Shown here: positions 1 through 11,471 of the stretch, piece by piece | How the letters are laid out: each line of letters begins with the position of its first letter | Numbering within the stretch: the stretch's first letter is position 1 | Assembly: GCA_019614645.1 (NCBI GenBank) | Contig: JABWDB010000001.1 | Location: 11,008,501 to 11,072,500 of the forward strand | DNA: 64,000 bases | From: Stratiolaelaps scimitus | Taxonomy: Eukaryota > Arthropoda > Arachnida > Mesostigmata > Laelapidae | Direction: 5' to 3' | Translations under genes and position numbers: made by a program | The notes under the pieces: model-generated | Seen by the model: the letters and a program-made list of their open reading frames with translations, nothing else | The model's database searches: none | What the model was told of the DNA's origin: nothing

Positions 1-109
1 ATATATGTAAAGAATCTAAACCGCCCAGTGCAGAGTGAGTTCTCCTCTACTCCTCTAACATAGATACATCTCACACGTCCTACACGTCCGCGCGGAAAGT
101 GAGAAAAAA

Positions 110-155
<46 letters not shown>

Positions 156-1600
156 GGCGGCCTATCGGTGTTGTACAATCTCCAACTGAGAGAGCGAAGT
201 CGTGGCTAGCGATCGTGGGCTAAACTCACCCCACCCATTCGGCTATATCCCGCGTTATGTCTAATTATAGGTGCAACCACCCTAGATTGTTGACGATGAC
301 TTACCCCTCGCTCCATTTCGGCTCAGGTGAGGGGGAGGCATCGAGAGTGGTAAGGGCTGGTAAGGTGATGGCCGGGTGTGGCAACGTTAATAATTCCGTC
401 GACCAGTGGTGCATCAACTCCCTGGAGTGGGATCCAAACTGGCCGCAGCCGGCAAGGTGCTCACACCTATGTTCGGTATCCTGTGCAATTTTCGAACTCG
501 TACAGTCAGTTACCTTATGTGAGCACTATACTAGACTTTGCTGTATGCTGATGCTTAAATATAAGGTGATGAAGGCCAACCCTTAACTGACGTTGATTGA
601 TATTAGAAGATGCATTTTCTAGTTTCATCGGCAAACAGCCCGAGGGAATAGTGCTGAATAGAGAGGTGTTACATAGCCATATGGGCAAGCATATAATAGA
701 TGAGTGAGAGGGTCCAAGGCGTCGTCCCTAGTAAACACAGGAGATTGTCTCAACCATGTAAGCCGTTTCATACATGTAGTGTTAAGAAATGCTCAATATA
801 ACATAGTGTTCCGCACAACCCCTATATATGATGTATTTAAGGGTAGATGTAACATATTTGGTTTCATGCACATTATACGCGCGCATACTACGTTTTCTTC
901 TAAATTGATACAAAATTGATAATCGTACGTGAGCACTCCAACTCGACCGTTGACGAAGCAGCATCGAAAAGGAACAATTAATGTTGAACAACTGGTTGAA
1001 CCATGGACGCGTATAGATATCGCTTATACCTGCTATGGAATTCTTGTCAAGCTGGAATTGTGGACTACTCTGTGATGATGGTTCAACCATGACCCAACGT
1101 AAATTTGATTTCCTGCCGACTCCGATCACTGACACAACAACACGACATAAATACAAACTAAGACAATAATGCAGAAGAAGGCCCATATTTGTATGTGTAA
1201 TATTATATATATGGATACTGCCATACAGGCTCAGGCTTAATTGTTGCATTCAATGAGAGAAGATCTCATCAACCGCCTTATTTCTATTAACGAGAATCCT
1301 AAACGGTTGTCCAATACAGTGAATTATATACGAGCTTGATAATAAATACATCGTGCATACGCAGAGACAATGCTCAATAGCCAATGGCACAGAGATGGCT
1401 CGGACTCAATCTCGTCGCCGCCGGTAGTCGGGTGGCCCAATAAAGAAAGCCTTGCGGAACGCCTTACCGCCCCTCCGCCAAGCCAGCTACCCCTCAGTGG
1501 TGCTCCAAGCCAGGAGTCGATGCGCGGGCGGGTTCTCTGTACTTCCTACTTCTCGTACCCTTTGGGTGCACGTTGTGGACGCCGTTCCCTTTCTATTCAG
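1..1600. other. Non-coding stretch with GA repeat and small inverted repeat
   Basis: No convincing gene is seen. The stretch holds a (GA)n tract at 111-152 and a 12-bp inverted repeat (993-1004 against 1078-1089, TGGTTGAACCAT and its complement) separated by 73 bases. A 155-codon minus-strand open frame at 782-1249 has no splice context, family resemblance or codon bias and is taken as chance. Confidence 0.5.
111..152. repeat. (GA)n microsatellite
   Basis: About 21 GA units, with one CA interruption near 119-120, preceded by a short A-rich stretch. Confidence 0.95.
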
Positions 1601-1774
1601 CGCTCTCTTCGAAGGGAGACGAGCGGAAACATGGAGAACCAGCACGGAGAGACCCACCCCGAATTCACACACAGTGACGAAGCGAGGGAGGACCAGGCGA
1701 CAGGCTGGCAGCTAGAGCGTTATCGTCCTCCGGCGAGCGTTTCCGGTTGGAGCTGCCGTTGGTGGTGTTGCTGA
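1601..1774 (+). CDS. Candidate exon, unknown protein
   Basis: A 3' splice site with a pyrimidine tract (CCCTTTCTATTCAG) ends at 1600, and an open frame runs from 1601 to TGA at 1774 (57 residues). ATG at 1631 has a good context (A at -3, G at +4) and could start a 47-residue product. From residue 5 the frame is rich in Glu, Asp, Gln and His, and about 70% of codons between 1613 and 1745 end in G or C. It could be a first exon using the weak GT at 1746-1747, or a short 3' exon. No family is recognised. The surrounding block is GC-rich, so chance openness is a real alternative. Confidence 0.2.
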   Translation, partial: RSLRRETSGNMENQHGETHPEFTHSDEAREDQATGWQLERYRPPASVSGWSCRWWCC

Positions 1775-2570
1775 TGTCGCTGCTCGTGCCGTGAGGCTAC
1801 AGGGTTTCACGATGCGGCGCAGCCCGCTCCTCTATCCATAGCAGCAGCAGCAGGGCGGGCAACCGCGGAAGCTTCGATGCGGTCGGCTGGCGGCCGAATT
1901 GTCTATGAGCAATGTATCAATGCACCGTCCAGCGATTCGCTCACTACAATCGTCGTAGTGAACGACAGAGCTCATGGGTGTGTTTCTCGCTAGAGACTAC
2001 AGGGGCGAGAGCAACAACCATGGCCAGACTGCAAACGCGTGGAACGATCGCTCTGACAGGACCGAAACAAAGGGGCGACCCAACTCGAGGGACCGACCTG
2101 GTGTCCCGATAAGAGTTGATACTTTGTAACCCGTCGATGGACCCGACACTGGACTTCGTGGGGCGTAATATCTTACATTGCGAACTGTTTTCATTTTCAC
2201 ACTGCGAACACACAAGGTCTAAGATGTATTGGGGATTTAATTTGCAGTGATCTAGGAGGTCACCGTAAAAACGGGGCAATCTAACACATTACGGCTACAC
2301 AAGTGTTGCAGTTCAGTATACTTCTGGTAATGAAAATGTTTATGATGATGGTGATAATGACGGTGGTGTGCGAGAACGTCTTCGACCATCGTCTCTACGT
2401 AGCTGCTGGTTAACTACTGGTCTAACCCAAGCACCTGCAGTGGACTACCGTAAGCTACATGTTCATATGGCGTAGTTTTCTATCTTATCTTGTGTGATTT
2501 TTTCGCAACGAATTTTGAAGCTACAAAATCAGCAATAAAAAAAGGATTCAAGAGATACAAGGTGAAAAAA
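1775..2570. other. Non-coding stretch
   Basis: GC-rich at the left, with short CAG runs near 1840, becoming AT-rich towards 2570. Short open frames on both strands (for example 1944-2279 minus) carry no supporting signal. Confidence 0.4.
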
Positions 2571-2602
2571 TATATAAGGGAAGGAGGCGTTACATCAATT
2601 TG
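2571..2602 (+). promoter_or_regulatory. Candidate TATA/initiator core promoter
   Basis: TATATAAG lies at 2571-2578, and the initiator-like TCAATT at 2595-2600 would place the start at A2597, 26 bases downstream of the TATA. An ATG that opens a 90-codon frame follows at 2620. The arrangement fits arthropod core promoters, but TATA-like strings are frequent in this AT-rich DNA. Confidence 0.2.
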
Positions 2603-2619
2603 TATCGTTCACTTAAAAT

Positions 2620-2892
2620 ATGATGCTGATCCGTAAACAACATCGCAGGCCGCCAATAAACGACAAGTTACGGAGCGAAAGAGAAAGCCAACTAACGACT
2701 GACGCTAATGCCCGTATCATTAGTGATATGGACACGGCTCTATCTCTCCGGGTCACGGAACGCCTACCCCTGCTATCACCACCAACGATGAACGCAGCGA
2801 ACGAATCGAGCCTTATAGGCTTAGGGACATGGGTACATGACGATGCCTACGCATGCATGGTCTTGTATATATATATATATATATATATATAA
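2620..2892 (+). CDS. Candidate first exon/ORF downstream of TATA box, unknown
   Basis: The frame opens with two consecutive ATG codons (A at -3) and runs 90 codons. The first 80 residues have a balanced composition with basic and acidic residues. The last codons read through the (TA)n repeat as Tyr-Ile, so the real coding part, if any, probably ends at a 5' splice site before or at the repeat (a weak GTATAT lies at 2865). Purines are common at first codon positions. No domain, signal peptide or membrane segment is visible. It could be the 5' exon of the plus-strand model continuing at 4.3 kb, but that join is only one of several possibilities. Confidence 0.2.
   Translation: MMLIRKQHRRPPINDKLRSERESQLTTDANARIISDMDTALSLRVTERLPLLSPPTMNAANESSLIGLGTWVHDDAYACMVLYIYIYIYI
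2866..2891. repeat. (TA)n microsatellite
   Basis: Thirteen TA units without interruption. Confidence 0.95.
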
Positions 2893-4284
2893 TGTTTTGT
2901 CCTGTGCATAGGCAGCAGAATCTACATGCTGATGCTGCCGTCGTTTCTCGATGCGATTGCAGCGGCTGTGCTTGTAGGCGAACTGCAGCAGCAGTTTGCC
3001 TTGATGCTGGCTGGCCCTACCCGTGCTTTCTTGCCGGGCTGTGTCGCCTGCGACAATGACGGCGGCATCCAATACTGGTTGCCGGTTGCCTTGGTTCTCC
3101 CTTCGTTCGTTCACCGCCTGCCACTCGCCTGCCAGTAGGGTCGTTGTGTTGTTGCCTGCCTCCACCCCCGCGCCGTCTCAACTTGCCTAACCCCCCGGCC
3201 ATGGCTTCGCTTCGGCCATCGCTATGCGGCCGAGGAGTACCGCGGGCCGTGCTCTCCTTGGCGACGTCGAGGTGGTGCGACCGCCGCTGTCGCAACAGTC
3301 ACCGTCGTCGACGCCATCGATAACTTTACGCCACTGCTCTATGCAAAGAACTCTGCTCGAAGTCTCTATACAATATCGTTAGCTTACATGAGAATGCCAG
3401 CTCATGGGATAGACGGAAGGTCTATTGCGGTCTGACAGAAAGAGAGAGAGAGAGGGTGGCCGAGTGAAACTATGTATAACTATAATAATCTGCTATGCGA
3501 TTGACAGATCAACAGAGTCAATTTGAGGCGGGAGGTGGCCCGCAATTGGACTCACTCTATCTCGGACGGGTACAACGATGAATTCCGGCTGTGCCAACCT
3601 CGTAATACACCCGATATTTGAGCTAAGCGAACCGCGCGAAGCCTTCGAAGCTATTGACCGCCGCGTAGAACCGGCAGCCAATAGTGCACACATTCGTGGT
3701 GGATGCCGATTGAATATATAACTCTTACTATGTCTCTCTCTCTCTCTCCCTGGCAACCATGCCCTCTTCCCACCATCAATGTCTCTTTTCTTTGCCCTTT
3801 GCCCACTCGAAGTTTTCCGGCCGTAGTGGCGTCGTCGCGATCAGAGGTCGGCTAGCCGGTCGAACAGTGCCAACCTACATAAGTACGGTTCTTCCCGAAA
3901 CGAGCGGACGCTCAGGAAATCTCTGCCAGTATCTTTATCCCTTTTGCCCTTATATTGTATTATCTATGGAAGAGCGTCGTATGTGTGCGTGGAACACCGG
4001 GTTACATACATTTGGCTATGTCGTCAAGGGGTGGTCGAGGGGTATTGCACTGGTCACTTCGGGAAGTGCTGCTCAAGATACTATAATACTACTACACTTA
4101 ATGTGAGCAATGATTGTGCGGTTGTGCATGTTCGTGGTATGGTCATCCACAACTCCGTAGACATACATGGTCAAGCGGTAATCATACACAGCGTAGAAGT
4201 ACAATGCTAAGCTATACGCTTAAATGCAACTACGTTACTGAATGGAGTGGCCCCATTGCGTGTCGCTATTTTTATCTCATTCAG
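2893..4284. other. Non-coding stretch with GA/TC repeats
   Basis: Contains an AG run at 3440-3454 and a TC run at 3733-3748. The GC-rich part at 2920-3320 is open in several frames on both strands but shows no splice context that singles one out. Confidence 0.4.
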
Positions 4285-4489
4285 AAACGGCAAAAAGCGG
4301 CTGCTGTCAATAAACAGCATCATCACTGAAATCGAAGGACGAGGAGGAGCACATCGAGCTGAGCTTCCTGTACCATTAATGTGTCTCGTCTTAGACAGCC
4401 AGATGGATCGATGGGCTGGCGACGCGGCCAAAATTCGGTGCCGTCAATTGCCCTCGACTCCAAACCGTAACGTGATGATCTCTTTTCAG
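4285..4489 (+). CDS. Candidate internal exon, unknown protein
   Basis: A strong 3' splice site (CTATTTTTATCTCATTCAG) ends at 4284, and a 5' splice site CAG|GTTCAT follows at 4489. The frame starting after one leading base is open for all 68 codons. It begins with a basic cluster (Asn-Gly-Lys-Lys-Arg), then has a Leu/Ile-rich part and a Glu/Arg-rich part. The composition is balanced rather than Ser/Arg/Cys-rich. It ends in phase 0, which fits the candidate exon at 10248. No family is recognised. The terminal TCTTTTCAG could instead be an acceptor for a downstream exon. Confidence 0.3.
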
Positions 4490-4912
4490 GTTCATTTTTT
4501 ACATGGTGGGTGTCAACCTAAGCCTGCGTTTTAGTCTGGCCATGATCCTGTATTTACTCTAGCGGACTGTTCAAGATCGGCTCAGTGACAGGAATCCCTT
4601 GGAGAGATTGTCAGCTTAATGACGCATCAAGACTGACACAGGCACCACGAGGCGAGGACGAGGCTATGATAAATAGGAAAAAAAAACCCGAAGTATTGGA
4701 TCAACCTTGAAACGATCACAACGAGAGTCATGAAATAATGTTCAACCCATGAGATGAATAATATATAAATATAGTGAGATGGATATATACCAGAATCTAG
4801 TTCTTATTTATTGCTTACTCTAGATGTATGTAGACCTTATGATGGCGTCGTTCCTATTGTGGCCGAGTAACACCGAGCGTCATACAATCTACTCAGATGA
4901 GTGCAGCCCGTG

Positions 4913-4964
4913 ATAGCTGAGTCGGTCTGACTTATGAACGGATCTCGTTCATTAAGTCGCGACT
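4913..4964 (+). ncRNA. Bulged hairpin overlapping a tRNA-like A box
   Basis: TAGCTGAGTCGG at 4913-4924 matches the RNA polymerase III A-box consensus. It overlaps the left side of a hairpin in which 4929-4940 pairs with 4946-4958 (12 pairs, one bulged base, 5-nt loop GATCT), extended by AGTCG/CGACT at 4920-4924 and 4960-4964. No convincing B box or cloverleaf follows, so it is not a tRNA. A decayed tRNA-derived SINE head is possible. Confidence 0.15.
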
Positions 4965-7099
4965 ACGTTTTGTCATCCACCGCAATTGTTGTGGCAGATT
5001 CGCTGGCTGCTGCTATTTTCGTGTGGATATAAAGAGTATAGGGGACGAGCTTCCGTGGCCACGATGTGCAAAAGCGCCATGACTAAAACGTGCTTACTAG
5101 CGACCATCATGTGAGTCTCAGTAATTTTACAGTCTCAAAAAAAACACATGTCACATTGCTTATACGAAAAAAGCATCGAGCTTAGAAGTGGTTCGGCAGT
5201 ACCCTGCAACGAGCATTGTTAGCATGAGCCTACGTACGATACTAGCTCGATTTCGGCGGGCTTGTCGATTTATTTGCTGTTCCGGTTGGAGAGCGAACAG
5301 GCCACTACGCCCCAGGCGGTCATTGAGCCGATCGCTCATTTCGAATAAGATCATTCACTGCAGGACCTGTATGCGCTGGATCACTCTGTCCTGAGTTTGC
5401 ACTATCCATTGGCGGGCTCCCTGTTAGCTGTACCGGCTGTCTACGTTCCTCGACATACACGTTACCGTTGGTGTCCGTACAGTGGAGTGGTCAAATCGAT
5501 AAGTAGGACGCACACTCAGTTATCTGGTGATTAGGACACTCGTATCGATCTGATTGGTGAACCTCCAACGTTGAGAGACCTAGACCAGAACGCCATCCGC
5601 TACTTAGGCGATTACATCCATGAAACATTGTTGCTGCTAGTGCTGTTGTTGATGACGACGGCATAACAACAACAACCACAACAACAATAATAATAATAGT
5701 ACTCATGATGATGATCGCTACATTTCGTTTGACCAGCATATTGATTACTCGTTGAACGTGTGCAGTGGAGCGCGTGAATCGTAGCTTTCCGAAGTAACTC
5801 AAGTGCCGGCCTTCGTTTCCCATGTATAATAGAATAGTCACGCGGCATCAAGTATACGTAAGGTGACGAGTCGGCAAACGGCAATATTTGCGCCACTATT
5901 AGTTATTTGTCGTGATCACACTATATCAGTTTGGCTGAAACGTTCTGATTTGTTACGACGTTTGTCCGCAACTTAGTACGCCGTTTTCGACTCGAATATG
6001 TACGTGCGCCGTCGATGGAACATGAATCGTGTTCTAAGAAAGCTCCAAGGATTCACTATATGGTAGATCGATTGGGTTCCGCGAAGCATATGAGCAGCGT
6101 AGACACACAGTTAAGTTCGTATACAGAATTTATATACACATTTATAGACTAAGCCGAGCGTTTTTTTTTCCTATTTGATGTTATAAGAAACAGACGGCCA
6201 AATATTATATAAACTTCGGTATATTATATAGCCCGTAGTAAAGAAGCAGCACACACATACACCGGAGTACAATATTATTGCTACAAAACGTACTAATATT
6301 ATTATCACTGTAGAAATTATAGAAACGACTCCCTCATAAGATACACTATCCTCGAGCCATTTCTCAAAACGGACTACCCGACGAACACTATTGGCAACAA
6401 CACATAAACAACGCGCTTGTGCATGTTTACTCACTCGATCGACACACGATAGACATGGCTGTCGTCCAGAGGCCTGCATCGCGAAAATGGACGATACGAA
6501 ATCCGAGATGTCCGGGTTCTTTTGTTCTCCGCTAGTTTCACTGTCCGCTTTTCGGGGCTCCTCATCGACTTCATTCGCGCCGGTTCGTGCGTGCTACCAT
6601 CAGCTACCGTCGTCTCCGCGTGAAGCTCGTTCTTGTTCGCCTTTCGCGCGGGGTGGGGGGGGGGCATTTCGTTCCTTGCGCTTTGCCAGATCCACCACGG
6701 CCGCTAACATCGGCGCCACCAACCATAACGCCATCACTTGTGCTATGCACCGAAGACATTGGAAGAGCGGGGGGGAGAGAAAAAAGAGGAAATCTTTCAA
6801 TCGGTCGCTGCTGCCCGCCACCCGCTGCTGCCATCTTCTGCATTCAGCTGCCATTCTGGTCCCGGCTTGCTTCGGCCTCTCTCTATTCCCATCTCTCTCG
6901 GTTGGGCTCGCCCTGTTGGGATTCTTCATGTCATTGAGTCGGGACAGGACAGTCATTCATTCATTGGGCCGCTGCTGCTGCTGCCCTCCCGGTTGATAAT
7001 TAATTTTGCTCCCCTGAGCTTTCTTCCAATAGGGTCACGACCTCCCTCGTTGTTGGGACTCGTGCTCGCAGACAAACAGACAAACTGCAACTGCTGCTC

Positions 7100-7131
7100 G
7101 CGGCGACGGCGGCGGCGACGGCGGCGGCGGC
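7100..7131. repeat. GGC-rich trinucleotide tract
   Basis: Imperfect (GGC)n with GAC interruptions. It reads as Arg or Ala runs in the plus frames but has no supporting gene context. Confidence 0.85.
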
Positions 7132-7389
7132 TGTCAGCCTTCAAAGAATCTTTTCCTTTTCCGCTGCCGCAGATTTCAGAGCGCGACCCTCCCGTATGAG
7201 CACGGTTGGGAGTGGGACAATGCCCAATGCTGCCCTGTACATGGGTATTATTATGTGTTCGGGGAACGAGCCGCTTTTATTCTTAGATTAGCTCGGTAAG
7301 ATACAGCCGCTTTACAGCTTGCTCATGTTCTCAATACGGTATTGTTGTTTCTTAATAACGTTGTTGCTGCGGTTGCTGCCTCTCTGCTC

Positions 7390-7458
7390 TTGTTGTTGTT
7401 ATTGTTAACACTGGTATTGTTGTTGTTGTTGCTGCTGCTGTTGTTGTTGTTGCTGTTG
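7390..7458. repeat. TTG/CTG compound repeat
   Basis: Imperfect (TTG)n and (CTG)n tracts with a short interruption at 7404-7415. On the minus strand one frame reads Gln repeats before a stop, without a clear splice site. Confidence 0.9.
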
Positions 7459-7829
7459 CCTGTAGTTGACGTTGTCGATGGTCTCCGTTGTGGTATGGTG
7501 GGGGTTGAATGACAGCAACAACAGTCGCGATCACTTCATCGGTGACGACGAACAGAGAGCCGCTCCAACGCGGCGACGGCGGCATTTCCATTCGAATAAA
7601 GCTGAATTATTTGACTCCATTTGGAGGATAGTAAATGAATTAGCCGAACACTAGTACTATGGCCTAGTGATGTTGCTGCTGTATTTGTCATTGTCGTACA
7701 TCGAGTGCGCTTTTCGCCTTTGGCTAGTTGCTTAACTCTTTGATTACTACAGGGATTGTAAGTAGACGCTAGAGTATATGCTTGGCAACGATAGGACACT
7801 GAATTATCTGACTTTTACTAGTACCTACA

Positions 7830-7848
7830 ATATATATATATATATATA
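7830..7848. repeat. (TA)n microsatellite
   Basis: About nine TA units. Confidence 0.95.
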
Positions 7849-8087
7849 GCTTACCCATTGATGTTGGGAGTTCAGAATCTGCTGATCCCCACGTCATTAT
7901 TTCGTGTTATTTGTTTCATATATCGTCAGGTGCTAATTGAATTCGTAGCATTACAGTAGGCACTGGTGCAATATCTGGGAGAGGTTTACATTTCACGATA
8001 TGATATCCGAGGCGGTAAGGGCCATCGCAAGCAAAAATTAGTTCCCGAAGTTGCATGATCGACACGTAAGCACTTTCGCACTGGAGT

Positions 8088-8295
8088 TCAGCGGAAGTTC
8101 ATGTTTGCCCGCCTCCTACTCAAGTGTCTGAGGCGAGAGGAGTGTCTGCCTGCACGCAAATCTCCACGAAACTCAATCGCCTGAAGCTCAGGCCGCTGAA
8201 CGTCTAGCCTTGATGTTACATGCCACTTGTAAACGAACTTTTCGTAGACCGTCTCAGCGTCACTACTGCGACTGTTGTCGTAGAGACCACCACAC
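8088..8295 (-). CDS. Candidate exon (minus), unknown protein
   Basis: Reading the minus strand, a pyrimidine-rich acceptor (TACATTGTTCCACAG) ends at 8296, and the frame after one leading base stays open for 68 codons to TGA at 8088. The product has a balanced composition: Asp/Glu/Lys in the first half, including a short aromatic segment (Tyr-Glu-Lys-Phe-Val-Tyr-Lys-Trp), and an Arg-rich tail. G or C ends about 56% of codons in DNA of roughly 47% GC. No domain is recognised. On the plus strand, 8397-8738 is also open, so strand choice is uncertain. Confidence 0.22.
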
Positions 8296-10247
8296 CTGTG
8301 GAACAATGTAACAGTGAATAATGTTCCCGCAGCCAAGGTGGCACTCGGTTCGTTCGAGAATTTAGTTTTGAAAAATGAATTCTTCTTGAGACAGCCTTGT
8401 GCTTTGCGCTTCCGTTTGATCTGTCGCTGACTCGCCGACCCGTAGAATTAATGCTTGAATTACACCTGCTATTTCGGATTGAACGGGCCATTTCACTTTA
8501 TCGAAACCATAGTTTGGCTGGTTGTGAATTTTCGCCTCGAATTTGGCTAGACATCGTTCACCCAATGCTTTCTCCGGAGGTCGTCGGACAGTCTTTAGTT
8601 ACACAAGTCGTCTATAGAGACTATGTTTCTCATCACAGGATTTGGACCCGCTACCTCCAGCATCGGAGGCAGAAAATTAGCCACTCAGGCAGTGGCCTGC
8701 AACAAATCGCAGCGAGAAATGATTTTATGGTGGATTAAAATCTAAGCGTTTGTTAGTGTATACTCTTATCATTATCAAATATTCAAGGCCCGAAACATCA
8801 ACAAAAGTAACCTAATAACAAAATCGCCCCGACCTACAGTGCGTTTCTCAGTGAGGTCATTTACCATATTATATCACAGTAGCCGCATCTTCGGTTTGGG
8901 GTTGGCAAGTCACAGTCTTGTTATTCTACTAATCGTTGTTAAGGCGGGCTTTCGAAAAGGTTGGGCCTGACGAGTTGGCGAGATCCGATTGAGCCCGCAC
9001 ATCAAGTCGACATGATGAGTGTTTCTTATTAAATGCTGTTTACATTTGCTATTGTTCATCTTGATACGGTTGTCCGCGTGAATGTGGCGAGTATACTAGA
9101 TAGGACGTTGTACAGCCGATTTGTGTTGCTGAGTAAGAACTAGTCGATGACGTTAATGATCGTTGATTCGTCTTTTCCAGATAAACCCTGCGGCATAGGC
9201 GATGCATATATATATATATATATATATGAAAACTTCAAATACGATGCGAAACCCTTTCGAGGGAACGGCTGCTTTGTGTGTGGTGTAAAGGCACGGAAGC
9301 GTGCATGAGAACGCAACTCGTTTTTGACGATGCCTTGCCGCGACCGAGGGCTCATATGGGATCTCTGTTTCTCTGAGGAACACCTTATGGCTCTCTCGTT
9401 TGAACGTCAGCGAAGGAGATGGCTCCTTTCTCGGAGATCCTCAGCAGTCAACGACGGACCCCAGACTATCATTGCAATGTCGCCAAACGACCGCTGCTGC
9501 GTGATATGCTCGTTGTACCATAGCCCTGTGTCTGGCTCAAATGCGTTCGCATCTCGAAGACTCAAGCGATGCCGTCTCACATTTAAGCTCCCCGTACAAT
9601 ATGAAAAGGGAACAGGGTAAGGGCCATATGCGAGTGAGCTGGCCAGTAAGGCCACCCTCGGATTTCAAAGCGAGCCAACTACGTTCTGGAACATTTGGAC
9701 CAAGGGAACGATATTTTGTATTTGTTTGACCGTCACCCGCTAAAGTATTTGGAATTGTTCACCCGGGGAGGCAGGCTCTCTAAACAAACTAGTGTCATTA
9801 TACACTACACACTATGCCAAACATATATCCCATAGCGTTAGACTTAAAATAACCGCGTGAAGCTTAAACTCGTTCTGTTCTATAAGCGCGCTGCTGTTGA
9901 ACGGAACCTGTAATGGGTTAGCTTAGTAGAACGCTGGCCTTCGTTATGATATTGGTGAATACTTATTGAAGCGTGTGATCTGACAGTGAACGTGAAGTGT
10001 ACAAACAAAGCTAAATAGTTCGTGAAATTCTGCTCTAGTTATAGTCACTAAATTCGTTCGTGCTACCTAGTAGCACAGTTCTCGTTGATATTATTTATCC
10101 CAAAAATAACGAGACCTAGCATAAGAAAGTGTTCAAACGAACACCACCAGTTTCTGTGGCAACATGTTTTTCGACATGTTTTTAAGGAATGAAAATCGTC
10201 TACTTAGAGCCAACTTCTCAATCTTCCCAATCTCTATTTGCCAATAG
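8296..10247. other. Non-coding stretch with (TA)n
   Basis: Open frames of 67-113 codons occur on both strands at 8.36-8.74 and 9.32-9.66 kb without matching splice sites. A (TA)n lies at 9206-9227. From 9.7 to 10.2 kb the DNA is AT-rich and featureless, ending in the pyrimidine tract of the next candidate exon. Confidence 0.4.
9206..9227. repeat. (AT)n microsatellite
   Basis: Eleven AT units. Confidence 0.95.
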
Positions 10248-10384
10248 ATGATTGGGACTAGCTTGGCATCAGTTCGGTCACTGGGCGGATGGTGTGCAGC
10301 CTCTCATGCCACCGGTTATCTGCGCATTGACCTCGATTGCGGGTGTCATCTTGTCCGAACGCTCGACGACCCTTATATGCGAAG
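10248..10384 (+). CDS. Candidate internal exon, unknown protein
   Basis: One of the better splice-flanked objects here. The acceptor tract (TCCCAATCTCTATTTG, then CCAATAG) ends at 10247, and the donor AAG|GTATAA follows at 10384. The frame is open for 45 codons plus two bases and begins with ATG, although the acceptor suggests the exon is internal. Residues 24-45 alternate hydrophobic and acidic residues and contain two close cysteines (Asp-Cys-Gly-Cys). The exon stands out from AT-rich flanks. Entry phase 0 fits 4285-4489, and exit phase 2 fits 14011 or 14488. No family is recognised. Confidence 0.33.
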
Positions 10385-10804
10385 GTATAATTTCTGCTCA
10401 CTGAACAGCCGTACATCACGGCGCAATAATGCATATTCAGACAGCTTTAATTGGTGCTTTTCCTAAAACAAAAAAAAACAGACAACTCCAATCACCTGCA
10501 TCAAACTGCAGCCATTCGAGTTTAAACGAATTTCTCCACTGAGGATTCATGATGAACACGAGAACATCATGGAATTATGCTAATGCAAAACACTGCGATT
10601 CGCAGGTCTGTCTGTACTTACAAGAACATATCCGATCGATGTTCGCTGTAACGATACCCCGGCCTCGTCCCCAACGCCTTTTCGGTCTTGCTAGCTTGGT
10701 CTAATCACAGGTCGATAGACAAGCACCATTAACTGATTGGGCACCAGCATGTTGCAAACCAACGATTCAACCATACTGTTTTTGTCTTATTTTTTTACAC
10801 AATA

Positions 10805-10873
10805 CGTTAATGGTAAAATCCATCATGGACCACCGGGGTTGAGCGGTGGTCCATGATGGATTTTTTTATAACG
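10805..10873 (+). ncRNA. Perfect-stem hairpin, possible small-RNA precursor
   Basis: Arms 10815-10835 and 10844-10864 are perfect reverse complements over 21 bp around the 8-nt loop GGGTTGAG. Beyond a small internal loop (5 nt left, 4 nt right), CGTTA at 10805-10809 pairs with TAACG at 10869-10873, giving a 69-nt foldback of pre-miRNA size. The perfect stem is more typical of an siRNA-type hairpin or a very small palindromic element than of an animal miRNA. It lies 420 bases downstream of a candidate exon, possibly in an intron. No family match is known to me. Confidence 0.3.
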
Positions 10874-11450
10874 CGAAATGGTATAAGCAGGTATTTGGAT
10901 GTAGTAAATTTTAGTGACTGATATCTCAAATATGTTCAAATTGTTATTCGCAGCCATGGATAAAACTGTTACTCCGTCTGACAGCATGTGTACCCATCGA
11001 ATGATTCAATTACATGCCAGCCCATTATGAGGTAGCCTGCTGTTCACTGGCCTGTATTCAGGCTGTTGGACAAAAATGAGCCATCCAACATTTTAGTGGC
11101 AGTATGTAGCACCTCCCACAATGGATTTCATCCCAACACCTTGTATCCACATATACACATGCATACCCTGCATGTATAGGATGGTTAGCGGCCAGCCTGC
11201 TAACTTGTATAAAAATAATTTCAAAATATAGCCCGACGCAAAATTAGATAACCGTTAGGTCTGCTAGACTGTTGGTGGTGTTGGGTGTAATCCGGACTTA
11301 GTACAGCTCGCTTGTTCGTTCATGGTTGTTCTTCGTTACATCGGGTCTGACGTGGGATGAGGGGTCGGCCCTGGTAGTTGGATGTCGGGTAACTGCCTCC
11401 ATGTTGTCTGTCGGCAGCTTCCTTTTCTATCCAGGCCAACCTATCTTCAA

Positions 11451-11471
11451 CAGCAGCAGCAGCAGCAGCAG
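11451..11471. repeat. (CAG)7 tract
   Basis: Seven CAG units. The plus frame that reads them as Ser is open from about 11302 and meets an AAG|GTGTAC donor-like site at 11496. Confidence 0.9.

Larger units (their letters stand above)
4490..8087. other. Non-coding stretch with hairpin and several repeats
   Basis: Holds a bulged hairpin at 4920-4964, a CAA/TAA-rich tract at 5665-5699, a G10 run at 6655-6664, a GGC-rich tract at 7100-7131, TTG/CTG tracts at 7390-7458 and a (TA)n at 7830-7848. The GC-rich block at 6400-7200 is open in many frames on both strands, none with a start, splice pattern or domain that marks it as a gene. Confidence 0.4.

Noticed and set aside
7352..7500. Minus-strand Gln-run frame at the TTG/CTG tract
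   Set aside because: The Gln run is followed by a stop and has no convincing acceptor. Codon ends in the repeat are CAA-type, unlike the edge exon.
9407..9655. 82-codon minus frame with balanced composition
   Set aside because: GTG start, no acceptor or donor, and an equally long plus frame overlaps it.
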